A DNA stretch of 64,000 nt, taken from positions 16,701,501 to 16,765,500 of the forward strand of contig NC_092601.1 in NCBI RefSeq assembly GCF_047663525.1, written 5' to 3'. This DNA is from Anas platyrhynchos. Taxonomy: Eukaryota > Chordata > Aves > Anseriformes > Anatidae. The notes under the pieces are model-generated. The model had not been told where the DNA came from. It did not search any database and saw only the letters and a program-made list of their open reading frames with translations. Below, in pieces: positions 13,348 to 26,240 of the stretch. Position numbers and translations under genes: made by a program. How positions within the stretch are numbered: position 1 is the stretch's first letter; every line of letters starts with the position of its first letter.

Positions 13348-15228
13348 TGAAATAAAAATAATAAATTAAAAGGATCAAAGAATTGAGTGACAGCAATGAG
13401 AATAGAGAATAAAGGAAGTGCTAATAAGATTGAGGGGAGAAGTGGGGCAGAAGGCAGCCTCTGCTCCCAGAGGGAGCAAAGAGCAAGGACACCAGGACCT
13501 GCCCTGTGTGGACTCAGCCCGTTCCCCTCATCCATCCACACCCACAGGGGATTTTCGTGAACCTGCTCCAAGAAGGGACCTAGAGAAAGGCAGGATGGAA
13601 CGTGGTTTAACACCCCGGTGTGCTGGGAAATGTCAGTGCTTCTGTTCTGGGAAGACTGCTTCCAGGAAGGCATAAGTGGAAATTGATGCTAAGGGCCGTC
13701 ATTTAGGGGATCCCAAGAGGGGCTGCCAGAGCATGACCCCATTTCTGGGAGCCAGCCCCGCAGCACCCCAGGTTCCCCCATGCAAACAGTGCTGCTCAGC
13801 AGCCCACATCCTCCCAGCATCAGCTTCCCCCTCCCAGCCATCATCCAGAGGTACTAATGGGATTGTAATTCTGCTAATGAGCTGTAATTAATTCATTAGC
13901 CTGTTAGCACAGGAGTTTTACATTTTTGGCAAACACATCTTGTAGCTAGGGAGGAGGCTCTTCCCCAGCACGATCGGGCACTACTGGTGGCAGGGGACAA
14001 GCCCCATCCCTGCACCCAGCACACACCTCTCTGCTGGCCCCACTGGGCACCAGTTTTACCGTAGGGACAGGACCCTGGAAAAGCCACAGATGTTCCCTGG
14101 ATTGCAGACAGCATCACAAACCTTAATTCCGAGGCTTCAGACATCTCCATCAGCCCCCTCGGGAACATCAATCCCTTCTAGCAAATTTAACAAGGAAAAC
14201 ACAGCCCAGGCAGAGAGCAAGAGATGCCGGGACGCTGCTCGGTCCCTGCAGAGCAGGAACAAGCTGGAGGAAATTCCCCAAAGCACCGAGGAGGCAGCCA
14301 AAGCAGGCTGGGGGCCAAGCAGCGTCTGAGCTGCAGCGAGCAGCCCTGCGATGCTCAGAGCTGTGCTGCTGCCTCCTGTGTGCCCCCGGAGCCTGAGCCC
14401 AGCCCGGCTTCTCCATTACCACGGTGGTTAATAATTGAAGCGCCGGTGTAGAGGCATTAAAGTTTCAGGGCTGACACGTTTGGAGTGAAGCAGAAGGATT
14501 GGAGACGGGTGCTGCTAATTAACCCAGCTCAGCGCAGGCAGCACCGTGCGGGTCCCTGCCCGCCTGACCCCACAGACAAACCCTTTCCTCCCCGCAATCC
14601 CTGCCCCTCAGACCTGCTTTCCAAAAGCATCCATCCCATACCATTTATTGGGATACTGGGATTTTGTCTCAATATCAGGGATCTGGATAAAACAGGAGGA
14701 TTTCTCCCCAGGGAGAGTGGTTTTCAATAGGGCACGTGGCTTTGCACAGAGCCAGCCCCGAATAAAGGTTATGAGCTACCTTTGCTGGACTTGGAGGCCG
14801 AACAGGAGGGCTCTGCTGCAGGAGCAGATGGAGCCGTTGTGCCTGGGAGCCAGCCCAGCCCCGCTGCGGTGACAGACTGTCCCACGCCACCTCCTCCGCA
14901 GCCCCCGAGGGGCACAACTCACCCCCAAAAGGAGCCACAGGCCAGCTCTGCCCCTCACAGCCCTCCCCCAGCACCCCTCTCACCCCCCTTGTTCCTCCTC
15001 TTTATAAGCCACCAGCCCAAGAGGCTGGGGAGCAGGGTGCTTCTGCTCTCATTAGTCCCAGCTGGGCAGAGCTCACCATCTTCCCACCAGTGCTCTCAGC
15101 AATTAAGCTAATTACATCCCCCCTGGGTAGCCGATGCTGCTATGCTGCTTCCCTGATGGCACAGGCTTTGGGTTTCTTTGCGCTTTAGGGGATGGGAGGT
15201 TGTTGCGTGCAGGATGGGATCCCCTGGA

Positions 15229-15239
15229 TAAAAAAAAAA

Positions 15240-15270
<31 letters not shown>

Positions 15271-15303
15271 TAAAAATAAAAATAAAAATAAAAATAAAAA
15301 TTT
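15229..15303. repeat. (TAAAAA)n microsatellite
   Basis: About twelve hexamer units, some one base shorter at the left end. Confidence 0.95.
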
Positions 15304-15429
15304 TAGACCCATTATTGCTCTTGGCTCCATGGAGCACCCTTGCAGCTTGAACCCTCCTAAGCCCTGCACTGAAATCCCATGGAAAACTTGGGATTTTCAG
15401 CACTCCCATTTGAATTCCCTTTTTTTTTT

Positions 15430-15730
15430 GGCTGAATCCCCGGGGGAAATGGAGCGCCGAGGGGAGGCGGGCAGCGGGGCTGTCTGAGCAGAGCCCGGCG
15501 CTGCGCTCAGGTTTTGGAGCACGGCGGCTCGGCGATTAATCTTCCCCCCGACACCGCCTGGGCCGAGGCGCAAGGGAGCATTACCTTGATTAAAAGGGAG
15601 GTGTTAACGAAGCCTGCTGGCCCCAGGGTCGCAGCCAGCTCCCCGAATTGCAGGGAGCCCACCAGGTGCCCAGGACACCGCTGAGCACCGCGGGCGGCCG
15701 CTACCCAACGCTCCTGGGCACCGTCCCTCC
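15430..15730. promoter_or_regulatory. CpG-rich island, unassigned
   Basis: CpG is frequent across about 300 bases with GC-rich flanks and an ATTA-bearing middle (GGCGATTAATC). Could be a promoter of an unrecognised noncoding transcript or a KCNJ12 5' exon; no exon can be drawn. Confidence 0.3.
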
Positions 15731-18700
15731 TTGCTGGGCAGCCAGCGGATGCTTCCCTCATTAATTTCTTGCTCCTTGGAGGCTGCTCCTGCCCTTTCAA
15801 AGCATCAGACACCGCAGGCACAAAGGAAGCTTTTCCCCATGGAGTGCCACCAGCCGGGTGCCTGGCCTGGGAGCACAGCAGCACCCCTGGGTGCAGCGCT
15901 GGAGCTGAGCTAACGATGCCACCGTCACCTCTACTTCCAGCCCAGGTGCTTGTCCCACTTCCCAGCCTTCTTTCACCACTTTCATCTCACAAAATAAGAT
16001 ATATTTTTGGAGAAGCTTCTTCCATGGCAATATTATTAATGTGGCTTTCTGGCTGTGTATTTGGGCTGTTCCTTGCCGCCTCCCCTGAGGACCGTTCCCA
16101 AGTCCCTCTCCCCCCTTGTGCTGTCCCTGCACCTGTTCTTGTTTGCTCAATACCAGATATTTTATTACCTCCCTGGAAAGTTACTGGGGACATTTCCTAG
16201 CACAGCAAACACTCGGAGCTGCGTGCTGCTCCTGGGGTCACGCCGAGTCCAGGGAGGCTGCAGCCACCCTTGCCCCACACAACTTTGGGAGCCCAGGGGG
16301 CATCCTGGCCCCGTGTCCCCCCCTGCTGCCCCCGTTCCTGGTGCTGGGTGTCAGGATGACAAAGCCGAGCAGGCGCAGCACCCAGCAGCTCCCTTAATTA
16401 ATGGCATCGCGAGCACTTCCCTGCCGGGCCATGAATAAAACATCCCTTCTCAGGACCCAAACTTTGAAAAATCTTGTCTTTTTTTTTTTTCTGTTAATTA
16501 TATTTGACGGGATGCTGTGCTTTTATTATTTTCTCCTGATAAATCGGGGGGTGAAAGCTGGTTTGGGGCCCCAGTTTCCTGGAGGGATGGTGTAACCACG
16601 AGGGAGGCTCCCCCCAGCCCAATCCCACCCCTGGGAACGCAGCCACCCCTGCGGTGTCACAGCCCACGAGCCTGTCCGCCCGGATTTGCTCCATCCATCA
16701 CACTTTTTGGCATTTCTGCACCCTTCATCACCTAAGACCCGGAACCCAGCCTCTCCAGACCCCTTCCAACTCACAAACATTTGTCCCAGACCCCCTCAAT
16801 CTGCAGAGGGAAGGAGAAGGAATGGGATAACAGAAGCCAAGCGGCTCTAGACCCTCGGGATGAGCTCCTGGCCCACAGGCTGCCCCCACCCAGCAGCTTC
16901 TGCTGGGCAAGCAGTTCCCACTGCCGCTTGGCTTGGGGAACCAAAGCAATTTCTAAGCAGGAGAGAGCCTCTGCCTGCACGCATCCAAGTCTCGGAGCAT
17001 CTCCCTCTATGGAGAAAGGTGAAATTCCACCCACAGCTCCCCTGGCTCTGATCCAGAGGAGCTGCATTAGCAGAGCTTTGCCAGGCCGGGATCAGCCCCA
17101 AATCCAAGCCCTGCTGTTGCACAAGCAAGAGTCTCAGCCACCCGAAATGCTTCTGCCTGGCCACAACGGGTGCCAACCAGCAAGGGAGGATGGATGCTGC
17201 CCCACCACGAGCTCCACGGCACGGTGCTTTTATGGATGGAAATGACCAGGACTTGGTTTTCCCAGTGTTTTTGTGGGCTGTGGTTCCTTGGGCTCCATCA
17301 GGCACTGTGGGCAGCATAGCCCTGGCTGAGGGTTCAGCTGCCCCTGCACCCGCAGCCTCTACTGGAGACGCAGGTTTGGGGGGAGATGGTAATTTCCTGC
17401 CTGAGCAACAAGCGCTTTACTTCTCGCTGCTTCCTCTGCCAGGCAATTTTCTCTCTCTGCTGAAAGCCCTGGGCTCCGTCCAGCTCCGCCGTCCAGCCTC
17501 CAGCGCAGCACAGGGGCTGCAGCCAGCAGTCAGCACGTCAGATGGGCGCGCACAGGCTCACCCTGAGCAGCACCTCTCCATCACTTCTGCCCTCCTGAAG
17601 GTCCTAAAATACTCAGCTCCCAGCGAGGCCCATGCTGTGACCCTAAGAGCTGGAGCGTAAGTGCTACAAGTGCTCTCCCAGGCGAGAACTGGCACCTTTG
17701 CTGCGAGGAAATGCGGTTGCATCCACTCACACGAGCTGAGGATGCTTCACTTGGTTGTTAAGAGGGTGGCCTGCAGGGCAAAAGGATCTGCTAGCAGCTT
17801 TGTCACTGCAGTGCAAGCATGGAGCTAATAAAGGAGATGCACTCTGCCAAGGTAGAGAGGAGCTAAGGAGAGGAAAATGAATGAGTAATCTAAGCACAGC
17901 CACTAAAAATCCCCCGGTGCTCTTCAATAAAGCAGAGATTAGGAGGAGGATTTTCAGCCCCGCTGCAGGCTGGGGCTCGGCTCTGCCACGGAGGTTTTGC
18001 ACGGGGCTGAACAGCTTCATCGCGTCCTGGTTGCCCATCTGGGAAGCAGAGACCTCCTCGATTCCCCATTAAAAGCTTGATTTGGTGCTGGCTGTGCAGC
18101 ACTCCAAGATCTCCAGGAGAGGGGAGAAGCTGGAGGAAAGCAGAGCACGGCACGGCCGGGTGGCAGGGAACAGCAGGTACGAGCTGTGCTCATTTCCACG
18201 AGCAAAGTCTTCCCTCAGATGCATTCATCAGCCCCAGCTAATTGCTCACTTGCTGTCACCGGGATCTGGGTGCTGCAGAACAGCCTCGGCCACCCCAAAA
18301 TGGCTTTGGGAGGCTCCTGGTGCCTGTAACCCCGTACTGACCACCACCAAAAGCAGCTTCATGCCCATGTGCTGACCGATTCCCTGCTGAGCAGGGTTTA
18401 TAAAGGTGGCAGGGTCGAGACCTCGAGGTGCAGGGCATGGAAGAGATGAGGCTGTGCAAGACTGGACTGCACGATGGCCAGGGTCTCACCTCCAGAGATG
18501 CCACCACCTGCCTGCATGCCCAAAACACCTCCCCTCATCTCCTGAGATGGACACAGCCTTCCCACAAGGGTGCCGGGAGGCAGAAGCCTTCCCGAGACCA
18601 CCAGGCACGTCCTCAGGACAAATAATGAAGAGGAATTTGCATGGGCCAACAGAAAAGGAACCAAAGCAATCCCAGTGGGAGCATATTTTTGTAAGCCAGG

Positions 18701-21700
18701 GCTGTAAGAGAAAGGGCAGGAAACCTGACACATCGCAAATCACTCTCCTGCCACTCGCTGCAGCCTCGAAATGCTCTGTTCAAAATAAGAAAATGATAAA
18801 GCTGCCGGCAGCAAAGCAGAACCAAGGCCAGGGCCGAGGGCAGCTCAGGTTCGGGGCTGGGTTCCAGGTGGATGGAAAAGCCTCTGAGGTTTGCAGCTGA
18901 TAAGCTCTGGTGTGATTTATCAGCACAGAGCTGCTCAGCTCTGTGGCGTTCGTCACCCGCAGCAGCACACGTGGCAGGGGACACGATGCCATGGGGGGGC
19001 TCGGCCGGACCTGCAGCAGGGAGCAGGGAGGGGGAATCAGCTCAAACACAGCCCCCTGCAGCCCAAGGCTGAGCCCAGAGCCGTGCAAAACCTCAGCTAA
19101 CAGTGATCTGGCTGAAAAATGAGGGCAAAGGGGAGCTCTGCAAGTTCAGTGCAAAGCAAACAAATAATTAAAGTGTGGGGGAGGCAAAAAAAATCAAAGG
19201 TGTTGAAGCATTTCAGTGCTTCCAAAAGAAGTACTCGGGTTTTCTCAGGAAGCGCAGACACCTGTTTGCTTTGACATTCTCCAGGTGAGACCTCCGGCAG
19301 CATTTACCCTTCCATTTTCAAACCTGGCTGCTCTGATCGTGGAGGCACAAAACCCTGGGGAAGAGCAGGAACCTCCCCGCTTCCCCAGCTCCAGCGGGGT
19401 TCCCACCACCCCCAGGCCCATTTTCCCAAATCAGAGCCAAACCTTTGGACATCCTTGGCCCCAGGCACGGGTTGGGAGATCCTGGAGTGCCAGGTGCCCC
19501 CTGGCCATGGGGTGAGCCCATGGCAGGGCTGGGCAAGGTGCCCCCACCCCAGCACCCCACCGCGCAGCGCACACCAGCTTGTTCAAATAAATCCCCATCT
19601 GTGCGCTTTATTTACAGGAGGATGTTTGCTCTGCTGCAGAAACTGATTTGGCCATGAAAGTTTAAACAGGATGGAAAAGGGCCACGGAGCTGGGGGTGTC
19701 CTGGAGACGGGACGCGGCCCGGATCCCTGCAGCAGCGCCCCTCCACCCGGGCTCCCCGACACCGCCAGCACCTCAGTGGCGTTGACGCAGAAGTTGGGAT
19801 CCGCAGAGAGCCACCAGCCCTGGGACAACCTGCCCTGCAGGTTAGAGGAGACGCAAAGTGGCTTGCCCACACACGGAGCAAAAATCCCTGCTGGCCACTG
19901 AAAGCCCAGGGCGCCCCGTCAGAGATAACCCCACGCGCTGTGAACAGCCCTGGGAGGGGGCACGGCAAAGCCGCTCGCAGCCTAGGGAAGGAAGAGCGGA
20001 GCAAGGGAAACCTTTTGTAAAAATATTTCCCCCCAAAGCAGGTGTCTTGTTGGCCAGCCAGGAATAAAATCCCTGCTTTCCATGTTGCTGCACCCCAAGG
20101 TAGACCAGAAAACCACCCCGAGTCCCTACAGACACCAGGACAACCCCCAGGCCACCACATCCATGCCTCCTTCCCCGCCGGGGGCAGATGGGGAGCCCAG
20201 CCCTGGAGAAAATTTTCCTCCCAGCCCTTCCAAGTCCTATCAGGATGCTCCAGGCTGGTGACCACCCCTTTGCACATCCAAATACCCCCTCCTGGCAGGC
20301 AGGGAGCTCACCCATCCCACCTGGACTCACCCTGTGGACTCACGCTCATTCAGCTCCGTCTTTCCTTCCACGGACAGCTCCTGGAGCCAAGGAGCTGGTG
20401 GAGAAAAATCTCAAAGGTCTCACCTCTCAGAGCCAGCCCTCACCGTCCTCCGACACCGCTCCTCCCGAGGAGCCGGGCGGTGCAAGCAGCTCGCCCGTGG
20501 ATAGATCGAGAGCGGGGAAAGGGCTGGGGAAGTGGGAAAACCTGCACTCGAGCCAGCAGCGCTCGCCCGACCGCTGGTTAGTGGCCTCACAGGAAACACC
20601 TCGCCGTGCTCACCCAGACAGACGTGTTCCCAGCAAGGCTGGTGGTGGCCAGGAGGAGACAGAGGTCCTCACAGCCAGGTGATGGAGGCAACCGATGTGT
20701 TTTGGGGTGCCAGCACCCACACGGTGCACCCTGCAGCCTCCCCAAAGAGCCTGGGGTGCAGCACAAGGCTCCCCTCTCTGGTTAGGAGAAGGTTACTCAG
20801 GCTAAAGACACGTCCGTGCGTGTGTGTGTGTGTCATAAAACCAGACTCTGCTTCCTCCTGCCGCCACCCTCACCGCCGAGCCGGGCGGTATGGCCGGTGC
20901 TCGCCACAGGGCTTCAGCCACGCTGCTGGCAGTGCCAGGAGCTCCTTCCCTGCCACAGCAGAGCCCCCAGCACCCAGCCTTGTGACGAGGAACATGTCGT
21001 CCTTTCCCCTCTGCCACAACAGGGGGAAACGCTGGTTTCGCAAGGAGCTCTGACAGGAGAAGCCAAACCCTAGCTGGGAGATCCGCAGCTCAAACCGAGC
21101 CAGGAAGCGTTTCTTGCCAGCCACGAGCGAAAAAAGGGAAAGAGGAGGACCAGGACCAGGTGAGGCCGGGCTCGAAGCACCATCTGCCGCCTGTCTTTGC
21201 AGGACGCCAGCCAGATCGCGGCCTACAAGCGGAGTCCTCTCGCCCGCACGGACACGGCGCTGTCTGATGAATTCAAGGGGCTGAAACGCTCCTGGGGAGC
21301 CGTGGGTCGGCCTGGAGCACTGCTACGGACTGGAGGTCTGTGAGTCGTGGGCTGCAGCTCGGAGGTGACCGCTGAGCATCGCTGTTATCGAAAGATGAGA
21401 TGCTCAGGAGGCAGGAGGGCCCTGTGCTCCTGTCCCGGATTCCCAACCTGGATCACTGCCTCAGATGGGTTCCCGGTGTGCTGGATGTGTCCCCTTCATC
21501 CCGGTGCCACACTCCACCCAGCAGCTGGTCTCAGTGCTAAATCCAACATCACCACTCGCCTAAATACTGCATTCCCCAAGGCTCTCTCCCCATGGGTACC
21601 ACCTGAAAACAAACGCCATGAAGGAACAAACAGATCCTGCAGAGGGACTTCTAACAGGATTTTTCTGTCATTCAAGAGGCACTAAGGCTGGCACAGAAAC

Positions 21701-22900
21701 ACTTGCATGGATCCATCCTTACACCTTAAAGACTCAATTTCCCCAGCTTTGCCCACACGACCCCACCGCAGTGGCCCAGGACCTTCCTCCCCACCTCATC
21801 CTCCAGCCTCCTCCACACCCTCGTGTGGAGGCATTTGGGCTGTGCTGTGTCCAACCCTCGTTTCGAGGCATTTGGGCTGAAAGGAGCAGCTGCGAGCACA
21901 GCACGCAGCGCTGCGAGGCCAGGAGCAAGGCTTGCCAAGAGGTTTGAGGGAAAAAGGCCGGTGAGGAGTGGCTGGCCTTTGCAGGCTGCTTTGCTTCATG
22001 CCTCCCTTCCGACCGCACGGTGCCCTCAGCCAAATGTTTGTAAAGGTTTACCCGCACACAGATTATACCCTGTTTGTCTTCAAAGCTGGACTGAGACCTC
22101 TCTCCTCACCGAGAGGCAGTAGCTGCTGTCACACCGCCACCTTCAAAGGTTGTGCATGGCCCTGCTGAGCATCACTTGGCTGCAGGAACTGGTCAGAAGG
22201 AAGTGGCTGGTGCCTTCAAAGTGGAGCACGGGTGGATAAGTGGGGAGGGAGATGGAGATTTTAGCTCCTACCGGGTAATTATCACCTGCAGAAAGCTGGT
22301 GGGGGGGAATTATCAACTAGAATAAAACCAATCTCTCTCCCAGATCCACAGTCTCGGTGTTTGGTTGGGCTCCAATGCTCAGCATCTGAAGGGGATGGAG
22401 AGGTCTCACGACACCTTCGCCAAGGGTCTGCACCCTTTTGTCCGGTGGTGTGGTGGCAGGAGGCTGCTGCCAAAAGAACTGCTTCGTTCGGGAGAGACGA
22501 GAAGTGACTTAATTACAGTAAGTCCCTTCCCAGCAAAACTGCCAGGTGCTAAAAGACTTTTTAATTTAGCAGAGAAAGGCAGATCACCGCCAAGCATCTG
22601 GAAGCTGAACCCAGAGAAAAATCCAATTAAAAATCAAGCGGTGCTGCAAGGTGATGGATTATTCATTTCGGGATGTCTCGAAACCAAGGCAAGGGGGAAG
22701 CTACTGGATGCTTCCAGCACCGTACCTGCTGGCGAGCAGCACTTCTCCCCAGCTCCTGGGCACGTGCTGACTTCGTGGCAGAGGCGAGGCCAGAGCTTGG
22801 CCGAACACAAGGTTCCCGTGCATGTGATGGAGGACGAGCCCTGAGCCCTGAGCCCTGCTCGGTAAATCGCTCTGCTTCGTGCTCGGAGGCATTAATAACC
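15731..22900. other. Gene-free segment
   Basis: No coding exon recognised with confidence. A (TG)n repeat lies at 20818-20833, and a 37-bp tandem duplication around GAGGCATTTGGGCT lies at 21816-21880. Confidence 0.55.
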
Positions 22901-22914
22901 CAGAACTAGCAGCC

Positions 22915-23070
22915 AACGCCATGGAAACCAACTGGTAGTCGGTGACAAGTTCTCCTGTTGCTATAGGAACCGGGCCCAAACAAATAAAAATTACCTATAA
23001 TTTTTTTTTTTTCCTCCCCAAAGTTCTCCCACATTGCATTTCCATAGCAACTAATTAGCTCATTAGTGAT
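22915..23070. promoter_or_regulatory. Cluster of three X-box-like (RFX) motifs with homeodomain sites
   Basis: AACGCCATGGAAAC at 22915-22928 (reverse GTTTCCATGGCGTT), GTTGCTATAGGAAC at 22957-22970 and ATTTCCATAGCAAC at 23038-23051. Each differs from the X-box GTNRCCATRGYAAC at about two positions. The last is followed at once by TAATTAGCTCATTAG. The cluster looks like a cis-regulatory element; its target gene is unknown. Confidence 0.45.
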
Positions 23071-25770
23071 CTGAACCACACCAGTGGATGGGCAGAAGGG
23101 CCCCGCTGCCCGGCCTGGCTCCGTCCCCTCTCAGCCCCTCGGTGGCAGCTCCAAGGGCAGTGACACCTCCGGCACAAAGACACCTCTCTACATTACACTC
23201 TGGTTTCTCAGCCTCGTCCTTTCCTTCCCAGGCTGCCCACGTTTCCTCCAGCCTTGGTGCCAGTCTGCTTGAAGGCCTCTGGCTTGGCAGAGCTCTCTCC
23301 TCCATCCTTCTGGCCACGGCATTCAGAGCTCCTGGTTTTTTGCTGCCTCCTGCACCAGGCTAGAATATTTCATCTGCAGGGCCCGTGCAGGAGGCTCTCT
23401 CTTCTCTTTTATGTTCCTTTCTTATAAGCACGTCCCTCCCTCTGGCAGCTCAGTGGCATGGGGCTCCTCCAGCTCCAAGCCCCTCTGGAGCATTGCTCAG
23501 ACACTTCCACCCACATCCCACCATAAGGAGACCTGGGGGAACCACTGCTCATCCCCACCAGGCCAAATCAGAGCCAAGGCTCAGGTCTGGAACCCTCTGA
23601 TGCCTTGTTGGAAGTAGCAATGGGTGGCCAAGAAAAGCTGGTGGCTTTGCAGGTTGAGAAGGAAGCATCAGATCCCCTCCCTCAATCACAAGCCGTCCTG
23701 GGTGCAGCAGGATCCTCCCTGAGGCCGTTCTGCTGGCCCAGAGCTGGGTCCTGCCACAGGAGATGGCTGAAGCCAGAGCAATCAGGTGTTAAAAATTGAC
23801 CAGGAAAAAGCAATGTTTAGGAAAAAAAAAAAAAAGAAAAAAAAAAAAAAAAAAAGAGCAAAGTGGCAGAATTGCTGTTGACAAGTGTTGGTGTAATTAA
23901 CACAAGCAAGCACATTCAAGGAGATTAGATGTATTAAACCACAGTTGCAAACCCACAGAGAAGAGATGGCACCCTCAATTAGTGTCAGAAACTGGAAAAC
24001 AGAGAGCAGGCTGGATTGCCTTCATGGTGGTGGAAATCCGCCGCAACCTGAAATCCCCTGACTGCAGCCACACGGAAACCCAGGGCTTCTTGGTTTGCTG
24101 TCTGTGATTCCCGTATTTTGGCACTTCTCAAGGAGTAAGTTATGAAAATAAGATATACAAGGAAAAAGGAAACAATCAGCAATAAAAATAAAAAAGTGAC
24201 TGAAAGCTTTTGAAACTAGCAATCCTGAGCCTCAGTCCAGGGCCTTAAATACAAAATGAGATTAAAAGAAAAAAAAATAAAATGAAAATAAAAAAGATGA
24301 ATTCAAGAGAGAAGAGCATTCCCCCAGCCCTTCGGACAGACAGACCTTCTCCTTGGCACCGCAGATCCCCACTGAGCTACAGGAGGGGAGCAAATGCCTC
24401 AGGGCCGCTGAGCCCTGCAGAAGCAGAGCTCTTTTTTCCCATTCCCTTTGTATTTTGCTATTCCTCTGTTCCTTGGAGTCTCCGTTATTCACAGAGAGAA
24501 TAGCTGAGTATTCCTCACTCAGGAGCTGCATCTCCTGCCCCCCCTGGGAACCACACAAAGCTGCCACGTATCAGCACGACGATTAGCAAACTGCTCCCGA
24601 GGAGAACATAAATAGGAGTCCTTTGGGACCAGCTGGATGCTCAGGGGCTGGGTACTTGGTTAAAGTCCTTTCCTGAGACTTCAGGTAGAGTTGACTGCGT
24701 TGAACGTTCCTCCCAAGCCCCTCACATGAAACGTTGATAAGAATGAGTCAGTGGAAACAAGAGATCTGAGTGCTGGTTTTCATCAGAGGCAAAAAAAAAT
24801 CACCCAAATTTTTGTGGGTTGGGTATCGCCAGCTGGGAAGGAATCTGCTGCAGAGACCACTGATGCTGCCTGGAAGCCTGCCCACCTGCACATCCTCAGC
24901 TCGCCACTTTCTGGTCCAGAAGCCTGGGTCAGGGTGGAGGGGTATTGATTTTCCCCCAACCTGAGGAGTGCCACAGTGCTGGGGCTGCTCCCATCAGCCT
25001 TCAGCAAGATGGAGCCACATTGGGATTTTGCAAATCGGCCTTTTTTTGGCCAAAACCAGCCCAGCCCACTTAGTTAAGTTCCTATTGAGACATGCACTAA
25101 ATTTGGCCAGCCCCAAAAGATGGAGCCAGGTTCCCATGTAGCTTCTCCAGTGTCTCGTAGGGACCAAGCAGCACCAGCACGGGTGTGTGAGCCCCCAGCC
25201 CCATCTCTGTGCCACCCCTGGGAATCTGCTGATCATCATCAGACGTGATCAAAGCAGCAACTCAATTAGCTTTGATTGGATTGAAAGGCGAGGGTTTCGA
25301 GGACACAGGCACGTAGACCTGAGCAGGACACTGCTCCCCAAGACAGCGGGCTGAGCTCCGTGGTGTGGTCACCTACGGGTGATGGAAATGGGTGAACGCC
25401 TGCCCTTGGGGCCAGGCATCGCTGGCAGCTCACGCACCCCCCTTCTGCAGGGTCCCAGGTAGGGTAATGTGAGCCCAGCCTTCCCTGAGATGCTTTTAAT
25501 TCTTTCTCATCTTCTGAAATCAAATCAAAATCCGAAGGAGAAACTTTGTCATCCGAGCAACGGTAAGGAAAAAAAAAAAAAAAAATGCCTGGAGATGAAA
25601 GAGAATTGTAGATGGATGTTTCATCTCCTGCTCTTGTAACGAACGTGAAAACAAAAAAGAAACAAACAAACCAAAAATCCCAGACACTGTTAATGAGCTT
25701 TGCATTTCAATGTGGCACCCATGTCGCCGCCGCTCCGCCAGGCTCCCGTGGACCCGCTCGCATCGGGCAC
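23071..25770. other. Gene-free segment
   Basis: No coding exon recognised. Poly-A tracts at 23822-23855 and 25569-25585; ATTA-rich patch with GTGTAATTAACAC near 23890. Confidence 0.6.
23822..23855. repeat. Poly-A tract
   Basis: Two A runs separated by one G; no mobile-element body recognised beside it. Confidence 0.9.
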
Positions 25771-25779
25771 GGGCAGCGG

Positions 25780-26240
25780 GGCAGAGCAAGTTATATCAGG
25801 TTAAATATCACCAGCACTTACTAAACCAAACATGTGGCTTGAGAAGTCAAGAAAAAGTTTGTTAAATATTTTAGTACATCTGGTCTCCTCTTCCCCGCCC
25901 GTATACGGACTTATAAGATGCTTTGCATATTTATTTTAGCGTGCACTAGATTTATTTAAAAATAGCATCACCAGCACTGGAAACAGCCCACTTGCTTTTC
26001 ATCTAGATCTTTGCATTGAATCAATGAATCCAAAATTAAACAAGGTTAGGTGAACCAAATCTATACAAGGACCTATTTGCTGATCAATACGGGAATGGAT
26101 GCCTGGGACCTCTTTTCTGCATGAAATATGAGGACGCGTGAGAGAGAGATTGCTTTTGTTATTATATTAAAAAATTGGATTTAATCTCCCCACATAAAAA
26201 AATTATTTGTCAGAGAGATGCTGTCCTAAATAATTGATGC
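25780..26240. promoter_or_regulatory. AT-rich block with MEF2 and POU-like sites
   Basis: Base composition is sharply AT-rich compared with its flanks. TTAAAAATAG at 25956-25965 (reverse CTATTTTTAA) is a consensus MEF2 site, and TTTGCATA near 25922 is an octamer-like POU site. Candidate enhancer only. Confidence 0.35.

Larger units (their letters stand above)
11561..15420. other. Gene-free segment with several AT-rich patches
   Basis: No coding exon recognised. ATTA-rich patches occur at 11590-11640, 11740-11795, 12045-12200, 13850-13915 and 14425-14475. An 8-bp inverted repeat lies at 12089-12120. Confidence 0.6.

Noticed and set aside
21204-21340. Possible internal exon after tgtctttgcag, reading DASQIAAYKRSPLARTDTAL and onward
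   Set aside because: The acceptor looks fair and the frame is open for about 45 codons, but I recognise no protein, find no clear donor, and no neighbouring exon fits.
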